Shown: positions 1-6,125, counted from the first letter of the stretch. The stretch is DNA of 8,896 bases from Parcubacteria group bacterium RIFCSPHIGHO2_01_FULL_47_10b (GCA_001824325.1 MHXC01000023.1:1-8896), one strand, 5' to 3'. Program-made: numbers and translations. The notes: a model not told the origin generated them from the letters alone.

Positions 1-558
1 AAATATATAAAACTGATTGTCAATTAGCTCGATATAGATTGCGGTATCTGGATGAGTCAGGTCAACGGATAGCTTTGTGGGGCTGCTTTGGTAAGCGTCG
101 ATGATTGACTGCCCAAGTTTTATCGCGATTTCCTGTGACGTCATGGCGAATGACTTGTCGGCGCGTCGAGCCCGAATGCCAAATGTGCTCTTGGGGGGCA
201 ACCCGCGCTCTGCCAAGGCCTTAAGCACATAACGCTCTAACGCCTCATAGTTCGCATCAATTTTCGTTGCAAACGAAAAATGCGCAATGCCAAAAATGCG
301 GGAAAGGGTCTGCGCGAGATTGGCGCCTGGGTTGATCGTATCACTCTGGCGGCCATACTTGCTATTTGCAGGCAGCCGTAACCGGATAGCTCCGGATATC
401 CGTGACACGCCGGACGAAAGTTCGGGAAAACCCTGCACTTTCAACGCCGCAGTAATATTTGAAACAAGCTGTTCTTCAAACAGCTTACGGTTTCCACGCT
501 TCAACCCTATTTCGTGGTACCGAATAAGTACAACGCGAGATACTGCTTTTGAGCTCAT
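1..558 (-). CDS. thiI: tRNA 4-thiouridine synthase ThiI, N-terminal part (cut by window edge)
   Basis: ThiI adenylates U8 of tRNAs and inserts sulfur from an IscS-type desulfurase to make 4-thiouridine in the cytoplasm. Only the first 186 residues lie in the window; the frame runs open off the left edge. What is visible is the N-terminal ferredoxin-like and THUMP part. RYHEIGLKRGNR (residues 13-24) matches the family opening RYGEIxLKGxNR. IRARRADKSF (128-137) and VDLTHPD (165-171) are the usual THUMP motifs. The catalytic PP-loop domain would lie outside the window. The ATG is 4 bp after the NIF3-like stop codon, so the gene is probably cotranscribed with it and translationally coupled; no clear Shine-Dalgarno site precedes it. 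The family call rests on motif recall, but the run of matches is strong. Confidence 0.88.
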   Translation of the reverse strand, partial: MSSKAVSRVVLIRYHEIGLKRGNRKLFEEQLVSNITAALKVQGFPELSSGVSRISGAIRLRLPANSKYGRQSDTINPGANLAQTLSRIFGIAHFSFATKIDANYEALERYVLKALAERGLPPKSTFGIRARRADKSFAMTSQEIAIKLGQSIIDAYQSSPTKLSVDLTHPDTAIYIELIDNQFYIF

Positions 559-562
559 AGAA

Positions 563-1552
563 TTACTGTTGTGCGCCTGAAACGCGACTAAAGCGCGTCA
601 ACCCAGACACGGCTACAATTTCGACCCCTTGCTTCTCGAGCTCGTCTAAAAATAAATTCATGCCGAGCGAATCAGAACTCATGTGGCCTGCAATAACTGC
701 GTTTACGTGGGCTTTTCGCACTGCCTTCGTATGGTTTTCGCTCATGTGCATGCCCACAATGGTGCCGATTCCGGCTTGCGCCAATCGCTCGTACATTTCA
801 GCAGATCCCTCGGTTCCTCCGGTAAGTTCGGTAAGAGCGACTCTGCCAGCCCGATTCGACGGCTTACCCGCGAACAATGTCGGGCCTGCTTTGTGCTTCA
901 TGGCTTGGGCGTATTCCGGAATTGCTTTGAGTACATCAAGTACGTCTTTCACATAATAAATTTCGTTGTTTTGCTCAAGCCGCTTACGTAAAAACTGTGC
1001 AACCATATTATCAGTCGGCGTGTGCACGCACATATAATTGATGCCGAGCATGCGGGCTATGTCAACCGCCCGATTATGGTTAATCGGTGATATACCGCGA
1101 TTTACCTCCTCAATGCGCTCATGCAACAGATGCTGCGCTACGTTTACCGGAACGCCGTACTGCGCCATAATATCAACCTGATATTCCATTACTTCGTCAA
1201 GTCCTGCCAGACCAATGCCCTCGGGGTGGTGCGCAATCACCAAGTCGATGTCACCAAGCTGTTTTGCGAGCAATAACTCAGACGGTTCCATGTCAATGCC
1301 CACAAGAACCTTGCGCACGCGCACTTTTGGATTGCCGTTCAATATACGCGTATCTGAATACGGGTTGTGTAATTTTTCCGTATCGTATGCGTCCTTGTCT
1401 GGTCCTTCGAGCTTCTGATATTCCTCTGTATGCCGTTTCAGCACGCGGTCTATATCGTGCTTTGAACGAAAATCGTTTTCGATTCCTTTTTGAATCGCCA
1501 AATTAAAAATGTCTTGAAATGTCATGGATTTCATGTGTTTCGAAGATTTCAT
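563..1552 (-). CDS. Long-form NIF3-like dinuclear metal-binding protein
   Basis: This is a member of the Nif3/YbgI (DUF34) family, whose members form hexameric rings with a two-metal site; the biochemical role is unsettled, and GTP cyclohydrolase or metal-insertase roles have been proposed for relatives. Likely metal-ligand motifs are visible in order: AHHPEG (107-112), CVHTPTDN (175-182), MHMSENH (268-274) and AGHMSSDSLGMN (288-299). At 329 residues it is longer than the roughly 250-residue short form and carries an 80-residue N-terminal extension containing NPYSDTRIL (63-71), which I recall from a subgroup common in Patescibacteria and thermophiles. Three Met codons lie within the first ten positions. 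An AAGGTGG site 7 nt before the first ATG supports that start. It sits 29 bp downstream of the PsbP-like gene and 4 bp before thiI, so the three probably form an operon. Substrate cannot be inferred. Confidence 0.85.
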   Translation of the reverse strand: MKSSKHMKSMTFQDIFNLAIQKGIENDFRSKHDIDRVLKRHTEEYQKLEGPDKDAYDTEKLHNPYSDTRILNGNPKVRVRKVLVGIDMEPSELLLAKQLGDIDLVIAHHPEGIGLAGLDEVMEYQVDIMAQYGVPVNVAQHLLHERIEEVNRGISPINHNRAVDIARMLGINYMCVHTPTDNMVAQFLRKRLEQNNEIYYVKDVLDVLKAIPEYAQAMKHKAGPTLFAGKPSNRAGRVALTELTGGTEGSAEMYERLAQAGIGTIVGMHMSENHTKAVRKAHVNAVIAGHMSSDSLGMNLFLDELEKQGVEIVAVSGLTRFSRVSGAQQ

Positions 1553-1559
1553 TATGCCA

Positions 1560-1566
1560 CCACCTT
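1560..1566 (-). promoter_or_regulatory. Shine-Dalgarno site for the NIF3-like gene
   Basis: On the minus strand AAGGTGG lies 7 nt upstream of the ATG at 1552. It decides between three closely spaced Met codons in favour of the first. It is one of only two convincing ribosome binding sites in the window. Confidence 0.6.
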
Positions 1567-1581
1567 ACCGTGGGCCCGCTA

Positions 1582-2646
1582 TTATTGCAAGAATCGGAAT
1601 GATTCGAGCATCTGTTGGTACTCACCTTGAATCGTGGTGTCATGCACGAGAACGAACGAGACATACGTACCCCCATGAACTGGTGAAGTGGTCCACAAAA
1701 TGACAAATGGTGAGCCGCAGCCATTCTGATCACAATACCCATTGGGAAATGCATGATCCAACAACTTCTTTCCGTCAATAGTTGTTGTGGAGGGATTGCC
1801 CTGACCCTCAAACGAAGGAACTCGAGCTTGAAAATCTGTAAAGCTGATTTCCATTATCTTCGATCGATCTGTTGTTTCAAGAATGAAGCTTTTTCCGGGA
1901 TTTTTTGCCTCTGAAACAACCAAGCTAAAGACGTTCCAATCAGCAGGGTGTTGAATCTGAAACCCGAATTCGCTGTTATCGTAAAGAAGCCACCCGGGTA
2001 TGACCGGAGCGAATGCCCCGGTATTAGCAACGCTAGTTTCGACCGATAACGGAGAAGGCAGCGGCTGATCTATTGGCACATCTGTAATTTCCTCAACTAC
2101 CACCTCGTTTATTTCATCGCTCTCTGCTGGTGTTTCCGCGACCCGAGGAATAATTTGCACTTTTTTGACTCGTTCACGCCGAGCAACCTTAGCTGGTTCG
2201 TTGGGAGTAATGGTTTCGATCATTACAGTCGCAACCTGCAACTCATCACTCGAAACAACCCCAGTCAGTGTTATCAGCACTGGATTGTCTTGCACGAGTT
2301 CAATCGTCTTTGTGCCACCTTCATACACAAATGATGTAAGTTGCTGCAATGCCGCTGGATCACCCGTAATACCAATCCCTTCACTAAGAATGTTTTCAGA
2401 TGAAAGTCCCGCTTCGCTACCAAATGGTGCGGAGCTTTGTAGTGAATAGTTCGGCATAATGTCGCTTTCCACGATATATCCGGACAGTTCAACTTTTTTT
2501 TCAGTAAATTCAGCTGGACTGGCCAAAACGTTATCAACTGTCGTTGCCAGTATCGCGCGTGAGGTACTAGTTACAGACCATAGGCCAACGCCTAAAACGA
2601 AGACTATGCCGAGACCCAAGAGGGTTATTGTAAATTTATTGAGCAT
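1582..2646 (-). CDS. Exported or membrane-anchored protein with OB-like and PsbP-like domains
   Basis: The protein is 354 residues, and I do not recognise a named family for the whole. Residues 7-25 form one hydrophobic segment after a short charged start, suggesting a signal anchor or uncleaved signal peptide with the rest outside the membrane. Residues about 36-147 (VDNVLASPAEF, KKVELSGYIVES) resemble a small OB-like domain. A linker rich in Glu, Val and Pro (about 150-215) follows. Residues 222-354 begin LYDNSEFGFQIQHPADWNV, the opening typical of PsbP-like domains found in many bacterial surface proteins. Cys305 and Cys310 could form a disulfide outside the cell. An extended -10 element lies upstream. 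No Shine-Dalgarno site precedes the ATG. The gene is first in the unit with NIF3 and thiI, but no functional tie to them is evident. Membrane topology is clear; domain names are tentative. Confidence 0.75.
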   Translation of the reverse strand: MLNKFTITLLGLGIVFVLGVGLWSVTSTSRAILATTVDNVLASPAEFTEKKVELSGYIVESDIMPNYSLQSSAPFGSEAGLSSENILSEGIGITGDPAALQQLTSFVYEGGTKTIELVQDNPVLITLTGVVSSDELQVATVMIETITPNEPAKVARRERVKKVQIIPRVAETPAESDEINEVVVEEITDVPIDQPLPSPLSVETSVANTGAFAPVIPGWLLYDNSEFGFQIQHPADWNVFSLVVSEAKNPGKSFILETTDRSKIMEISFTDFQARVPSFEGQGNPSTTTIDGKKLLDHAFPNGYCDQNGCGSPFVILWTTSPVHGGTYVSFVLVHDTTIQGEYQQMLESFRFLQ

Positions 2647-2676
2647 GTGAAAAGTTATATATAATATCTCGACTAT

Positions 2677-2685
2677 ACTATACCA
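2677..2685 (-). promoter_or_regulatory. Extended -10 promoter for the PsbP-like/NIF3/thiI unit
   Basis: On the minus strand TGG-TATAGT forms an extended -10 element (TGN plus TATAGT). A start about 7 nt downstream would give a leader of roughly 24 nt to the ATG at 2646. No -35 match is seen at the expected spacing, where the GC-rich hairpin after xseA lies instead. Confidence 0.4.
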
Positions 2686-2690
2686 AAATT

Positions 2691-2708
2691 CGCTCGTTTG
2701 CGCGAGCG
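2691..2708 (-). terminator. Possible weak intrinsic terminator after xseA
   Basis: A perfect 6-bp GC-rich inverted repeat, CGCTCG and CGAGCG with a 6-nt loop, begins 13 nt after the xseA stop. On the minus strand it is followed by AATTTTGG, a short T-rich tail. The stem is short and the tail is poor, so termination may be partial and xseA transcripts may read into the next unit. Confidence 0.4.
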
Positions 2709-2721
2709 CTAACTGTCATGC

Positions 2722-3870
2722 TCACCTCACAACTGTCTGTATAGTTCCATCACTCACCGTTACGTCCAGTCGATCCTCTGTCTGCACATCAGTCACGCGC
2801 TTCACAATATGCCCCGCTGTATTTCGCGCAATGCTATAGCCCCGCCGAAGCACCGCGCGGGGATTATACGACTCAAGTAATCTAATCTGTGATTGAACAT
2901 TCGTTTTACATTGACGCAGCAGCGTCTGGAGAGACTGGAACCATAATCCTGTCGCGTCATCGATTGCCTCAACCCGACTCTGTATAAACCCTTGTACTGC
3001 ATGCACGATTCCGTCCTCATATGCAGCGATATCGTGCGACACGTCGCTCGCATGCCGCACCAATAATTCAGCTGCATTGGAGGGCGTCGAGGCGCGGACA
3101 TCAGCTGCATAATCAGCGAGCGATTCGTCTCGCTCGTGACCAACCCCACATATTACGGGTAGTTTCGAGCCGAATACTGCGCGCGCCATTTCTTCCGAAT
3201 TGAATGCGTGCAGATCTTCCAAGCTCCCGCCGCCACGCGTGAGCACCACGGCCTCAATGCCAAGCTCGCGGCCGTGCGCATTAAAATACTCAAACGCCCT
3301 CATAATGCCGTCAATGCTTTCTTTTCCTTGCACTTGTACCGGAGCGACATAGATAGTGAGACCCGGGAAACGCGCTTTCACAATTTTAATAAAATCAGTA
3401 TATGCCGCTGCTTCGGTTGATGTGATAAGCCCGATAATTTCAGGGAAGGCCGGCAGTTGACGCTTACGCACAGTATCAAAAATTCCTTCTGCGGCGAGTT
3501 TTTGTTTGGTGAGTTCAAACGCTCGCTTCAGCGACCCTTCGCCCACTGCTTCTATATGCTTCACGTTCAAAGAAAATTTTCCGAATCGCGGGTAAACACG
3601 CGGCAACCCCTGTACCAACACCTTCATGCCATCTTCCAATGGCACGCGCAACTGCATTGCCATCAGGAAACAAGGCAGTAGCGCCTCTTCGTGTTCGTCT
3701 TTCAAATTAAACGACACCCATTTTCCTTGGCTTACGCGAAACTCGCTTACCTCGCCAACAACAACGCTTTCTTGATACTGCTCGAGTCCATCGTTTACCA
3801 ACGATAAAAATTCGTGAACCTGCAGCGGTTCAAGATCGATTGTCTCTTGGGATGTTCTGATCGTTTTCAT
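2722..3870 (-). CDS. xseA: Exodeoxyribonuclease VII large subunit
   Basis: XseA is the catalytic subunit of exonuclease VII, which degrades single-stranded DNA from both ends to short oligonucleotides in repair. From the chosen start the protein has 382 residues, somewhat shorter than E. coli XseA. In order it shows an N-terminal OB domain (about 16-109), then the nuclease domain with GGGSLEDLHAFN (213-224), GVGHERD (242-248) and ADVRASTPSNAAEL (256-269). A helical region and a C-terminal RRGYSIA element (342-348) follow. The frame is open to an earlier ATG at 3909, but that codon lies 2 nt after the T-run of the upstream terminator. The 13 extra residues precede the usual family N-terminus, so I prefer the ATG at 3870; no good Shine-Dalgarno site separates the two. 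No xseB lies downstream, although the small subunit gene often does. Confidence 0.93.
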   Translation of the reverse strand: MKTIRTSQETIDLEPLQVHEFLSLVNDGLEQYQESVVVGEVSEFRVSQGKWVSFNLKDEHEEALLPCFLMAMQLRVPLEDGMKVLVQGLPRVYPRFGKFSLNVKHIEAVGEGSLKRAFELTKQKLAAEGIFDTVRKRQLPAFPEIIGLITSTEAAAYTDFIKIVKARFPGLTIYVAPVQVQGKESIDGIMRAFEYFNAHGRELGIEAVVLTRGGGSLEDLHAFNSEEMARAVFGSKLPVICGVGHERDESLADYAADVRASTPSNAAELLVRHASDVSHDIAAYEDGIVHAVQGFIQSRVEAIDDATGLWFQSLQTLLRQCKTNVQSQIRLLESYNPRAVLRRGYSIARNTAGHIVKRVTDVQTEDRLDVTVSDGTIQTVVR

Positions 3871-3911
3871 ACTGGAGTCTTTTTCATGCCTGTGCGTCCA
3901 GCTTACCATAC

Positions 3912-3958
3912 AAAAACGGCTGCCCGAAGAATCTAGAGAGTTCGTTGATGGACAGCCG
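3912..3958 (-). terminator. Intrinsic terminator after the small one-span protein gene
   Basis: On the minus strand CGGCTGTCC and GGGCAGCCG pair over 9 bp with one G-T wobble around a 24-nt loop. An inner CGAA/TTCG pairing can shorten that loop. TTTTT follows directly. It lies about 50 bp after the stop of the upstream gene and just before xseA, so it separates the two transcription units or acts as an attenuator for xseA. Confidence 0.75.
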
Positions 3959-4006
3959 CTTTGTATCGATAAGATCAGACCAGTGGGTTTATTTTGTCAG
4001 CTCTGC

Positions 4007-4243
4007 TTACTCTGTCTTGGGTGCCGCCGGTACCCCTGCAGCTGCATCTTCGGTGGAGCTATCTCCGACTGGAACCGTATTGCCTTCAGGTTCGACTACG
4101 GTGTCCACGGTATCTGTGCCTGGTACTGGCATTCCCGTCTCAACGCCTGCATCCTGTCGCGATCGCAATACGAGGAAAGCGAGAACAATGATAATGACAA
4201 TAATAATGACCCACAGCCACGTATTATTTTTGTTTTCAGCCAT
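4007..4243 (-). CDS. Small single-span membrane protein, unknown function
   Basis: The product has 78 residues. A short polar N-terminus (MAENKNNT) is followed by a strongly hydrophobic helix at about 9-26, rich in Val and Ile, then Arg27 and Arg29. By the positive-inside rule this places the basic face in the cytoplasm. The remaining 50 residues are low-complexity, acidic and rich in Pro, Thr, Val and Ala, probably disordered. I do not recognise a family. The frame can be opened from a GTG at 4252, but that GTG overlaps an AAGGGGG ribosome binding site spaced 8 nt before the ATG at 4243, so the ATG is the real start. A strong-looking promoter lies upstream and a strong terminator downstream, making this a single-gene unit. 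Direction of the C-terminal tail is not certain. Confidence 0.72.
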   Translation of the reverse strand: MAENKNNTWLWVIIIVIIIVLAFLVLRSRQDAGVETGMPVPGTDTVDTVVEPEGNTVPVGDSSTEDAAAGVPAAPKTE

Positions 4244-4251
4244 GTTTCGCA

Positions 4252-4258
4252 CCCCCTT
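4252..4258 (-). promoter_or_regulatory. Strong Shine-Dalgarno site deciding the start of the small membrane protein
   Basis: AAGGGGG on the minus strand ends 8 nt before the ATG at 4243. It overlaps the alternative GTG at 4252, ruling that codon out as the main start. Confidence 0.7.
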
Positions 4259-4331
4259 CTAAGCTTTTGAAATCGTACATTGCCGACCGGTGTTACGAGT
4301 TACTCCCTCAAACTATATAAGCAACAGGATA

Positions 4332-4359
4332 ATTATAGCTGGTGCTGTAGGCGTGTAAA
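4332..4359 (-). promoter_or_regulatory. Sigma-70-type promoter for the small membrane protein
   Basis: On the minus strand TTTACA (4359-4354) and TATAAT (4337-4332) are separated by 16 nt. The -10 is a perfect consensus and the -35 differs at one base. The expected start near 4325 gives a leader of about 80 nt before the ATG at 4243. The promoter overlaps the last codons of the upstream retropepsin-like gene. Confidence 0.65.
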
Positions 4360-4905
4360 GGTGTAAAACTTTACAAACAAGGGCTGGATTCCGAGTGTAA
4401 ATAGTCCGCCCGGCCCATTATAGATCAATACCCACCGAGACAAGGGGTCACGTCCTATAAGTGCAATGATTCTCTTTCCATCAACTGTTTGGTCCCCAAT
4501 ATCAACGCCCGTAGCGCGGCTAAATTCAACCCATATTTTTTCAACGGGGAAATATAGCTTCGCCGGATATACATTCTGTTTTACCTTTCCGCCAGCCGTT
4601 GAAGTGTTAACAATGCCCACCGGCTGAACTCCTAAATTCGAAATGCCTCCTTTATCAACGCAGCTACTTGTAGCTCCTGTATCAATAAGTGCCAACCCCG
4701 ATATCGGCCGAGGGATTGTGTTTCGCCGCTTACTCAGAAAAATGGCGAGGTTTGATGGTATATGAATCTCAAAATGAACAGTGTCATCATAATTCTTGAC
4801 CACCTGTTTAATCAAAAAAGCTGTATTACCGTACTTTCTAATACCTGCCCTGTACGCTTCTTCATCAGTCTTAAATGCGCCAACGAATTGATCGCCCTTT
4901 ATCAA
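4333..4905 (-). CDS. Retropepsin-like aspartic protease with DUF5678-like N-terminus
   Basis: The 190 residues from a TTG start contain ALIDTGATSS (72-81), the active-site loop of retropepsin-fold aspartic proteases. They also contain IIALIGRD (146-153), the hydrophobic-hydrophobic-Gly element near the C-terminus, and LIYNGPGGLFTLG (160-172). One catalytic Asp (Asp75) per chain implies a homodimer. The N-terminal 35 residues (KGDQFVGAF, EEAYRAGIRKYG, FLIKQV) look like a DUF5678-type domain. No signal peptide or membrane helix is visible, so it is probably cytoplasmic. The start is doubtful: the frame remains open upstream to 5013 and encodes KYNGQFVLIKGD across the TTG, so the true protein probably begins further upstream. 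The only nearby ATG, at 5017, is in another frame. The domain calls come from motif recognition, with the protease part more certain. Confidence 0.75.
   Translation of the reverse strand: MIKGDQFVGAFKTDEEAYRAGIRKYGNTAFLIKQVVKNYDDTVHFEIHIPSNLAIFLSKRRNTIPRPISGLALIDTGATSSCVDKGGISNLGVQPVGIVNTSTAGGKVKQNVYPAKLYFPVEKIWVEFSRATGVDIGDQTVDGKRIIALIGRDPLSRWVLIYNGPGGLFTLGIQPLFVKFYTFTRLQHQL
4362..4375. repeat. Perfect palindrome TGTAAA-AC-TTTACA next to the promoter
   Basis: A 6-bp perfect inverted repeat with a 2-bp spacer lies just upstream of the -35 box of the small membrane protein promoter. A further TGTAAA copy coincides with that -35 box on the plus strand (4354-4359). Position suggests an operator. 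It also lies within the 3' end of the retropepsin-like gene, so chance or coding constraint is possible. Confidence 0.3.
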
Positions 4906-5017
4906 TACAAATTGTCCATTATATTTCCTTAGAAATACATTCTTCTGTTTCGTAAAATATCGTAATTCCTTCGTAAGTTGAATCTGTTTTTTTTCTTTTT
5001 TTTTGTATAGATTTCAT
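4906..5017 (-). other. Probable out-of-frame 5' part of the retropepsin-like gene (A9-G-A8 tract)
   Basis: The protease frame stays open from 4905 up to 5013. It encodes a plausible continuation (VFLRKYNGQFVLIKGD around the TTG) but contains no ATG, GTG or TTG before the in-frame TGA at 5016-5014. An ATG at 5017, six or so bases after the likely transcription start, reads MKSIQKK and then enters A9 (5004-4996), G, A8 (4994-4987). In its own frame it ends after 32 codons at 4921-4919. Removing one A (or adding two) would join it exactly to the protease frame, giving MKSIQKKEKKQIQLTKE. This is either a real slippage site, a natural inactivating indel, or a sequencing or assembly error. Confidence 0.5.
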
Positions 5018-5029
5018 GGTAGTAACTTT

Positions 5030-5057
5030 ATTTTATACACCTAAGGATAGCAGTCAA
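5030..5057 (-). promoter_or_regulatory. Promoter of the retropepsin-like gene
   Basis: On the minus strand TTGACT (5057-5052) and TAAAAT (5035-5030) are 16 nt apart. The expected start near 5023 lies about six bases before the ATG at 5017, implying a nearly leaderless mRNA. The rest of the gene-free stretch 5058-5169 is AT-rich, and I see no further RNA, repeat or terminator in it. Confidence 0.55.
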
Positions 5058-5169
5058 AAACTTTCGTGTAAATGAGTTTGGTGGGGTGTCGAAGCTGATT
5101 CATTACCCTTAAATAATATAATGCTCATCAGTGAATTCGGTTGCACATTCTGATCCATAAAAATCGAGC

Positions 5170-5286
5170 TTATTTCATTTTATGCCATAACGTCCGGCGG
5201 AAAAAACGCCAAATAATGACGAGTGGCAAGACCATTATCCACACGATAAGGTAGAGCGTATCGAAAAAATCATCAAGTGATTCCAT
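5170..5286 (-). CDS. 38-residue single-span membrane protein, unknown function
   Basis: A short open frame starts 14 bp after the folD stop on the same strand. It encodes 38 residues: an acidic N-terminus (MESLDDFFDT), one hydrophobic helix at about 11-26 (YLIVWIMVLPLVIIW), and a strongly basic tail with RFFRR, then HKMK. The charge asymmetry suggests N-terminus outside and C-terminus in the cytoplasm. There is no recognisable Shine-Dalgarno site, so translation would depend on readthrough from folD or on a weak start. I know no matching family. The clean membrane topology and tight spacing argue that it is real; its small size keeps confidence moderate. Confidence 0.5.
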   Translation of the reverse strand: MESLDDFFDTLYLIVWIMVLPLVIIWRFFRRTLWHKMK

Positions 5287-5300
5287 GGGTGGTGTTTGTA

Positions 5301-6125
5301 TTAGCGTTCTGCCCGATGTGCTTGGTTTAATTGCACGAGATTTGCAAGTAGGTATGCGACGGTTAATGGTCCCACGCCCCCGGGTACTGGTGAAATGAAC
5401 GCTGCCTTTTCGCTAACCATAGGATCAGCGTCGCCAAATACGCGACTGCCAACTCGTGTGGTTCCGATATCGATTACCGTAGCGCCTTGTTGGACGGACG
5501 CTGGAGTAACTGCGTATCGCTGGCCTATTGCTGTTATTAGTATACCAGATTGTGCGGCTGTTTCGCAAATGCCAGACTCTGGATAGATGCATAATGTCGG
5601 TTCTGCGCCCAAAAGCTCTATGCAACGCGCCAACGGATTTCCGAGCGTTTCTGAATTAACAAGTAGTGTTGCCCGAACGCCTTGATAGTTTTGTTTTGTT
5701 GCTTTCAGTAAACACTCGACTGCGCGAACTAGGGGCGCCACAACAGTTGTGTTGGGGTGAAATCCATCCACGTCTTTGTGTGGATCGATTGCAGCGATAA
5801 TGGCGTCTATTGCTGAAAGCGCCACATGCTGCGGCAACGGTAACTGGAGCAATATACCATCAATCTTCGGATCGGCATTGAACAACTTGATATTCTCGAT
5901 GACCTGTTCTTGGGTTGCGTCATCAGGTAATAATTGCTTTACGAAATACACGCCCGCCTCTGCGGCCGCTCTCTCTTTGAGGGCAACATATAAATGACTT
6001 GCGGGGTCAGACCCGACCAAAAGCACCCCGAGTCCGGGGCGCAGCTGCTCGCGTGTTATTGTTTCTCGGACCTCGCGGCGAATATTCTCGGCTAATGCGC
6101 GTCCGTCAATGCGTTGTGCGATCAT
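5301..6125 (-). CDS. folD: FolD-family methylenetetrahydrofolate dehydrogenase/cyclohydrolase, divergent
   Basis: FolD interconverts 5,10-methylene- and 10-formyl-tetrahydrofolate in the cytoplasm using NADP and water, supplying one-carbon units. The 274-residue protein keeps the catalytic Tyr46 and Lys50 (SHLYVALKERA), LLQLPLP (92-98), KDVDGFHP (117-124) and PVPGGVGPLT (246-255), all in family order. Two usual motifs are altered. The PCTPxG segment after KDVDGF is replaced by VVAPLVRAV (128-136). The cofactor-loop motif GRSxxVGxP is VNSETLGNP (156-164), lacking the Gly-Arg that often contacts NADP. Activity or cofactor choice may therefore differ. The ATG overlaps the DUF2283 stop as ATGA, so the genes are translationally coupled, and no separate Shine-Dalgarno site is visible. 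Family assignment is firm; full bifunctional activity is less so. Confidence 0.92.
   Translation of the reverse strand: MIAQRIDGRALAENIRREVRETITREQLRPGLGVLLVGSDPASHLYVALKERAAAEAGVYFVKQLLPDDATQEQVIENIKLFNADPKIDGILLQLPLPQHVALSAIDAIIAAIDPHKDVDGFHPNTTVVAPLVRAVECLLKATKQNYQGVRATLLVNSETLGNPLARCIELLGAEPTLCIYPESGICETAAQSGILITAIGQRYAVTPASVQQGATVIDIGTTRVGSRVFGDADPMVSEKAAFISPVPGGVGPLTVAYLLANLVQLNQAHRAER

Noticed and set aside
287..580. Plus-strand open frame of 97 codons opposite thiI
   Set aside because: It is antisense to the ThiI frame, which has clear THUMP motifs, and its product matches nothing I recognise.
3945..4262. Plus-strand open frames opposite the small membrane protein
   Set aside because: The minus-strand frame has a clear membrane helix, a strong Shine-Dalgarno site, a promoter and a terminator. 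The plus-strand products are low-complexity shadows.
4253..4325. Possible riboswitch in the 80-nt leader of the small membrane protein, and a 14-codon upstream frame at 4280
   Set aside because: The leader contains GGGAGTAACTC and ACCGGTCGGC, which faintly recall manganese-type riboswitches, but no consistent fold or conserved core could be built. The upstream frame has no ribosome binding site.
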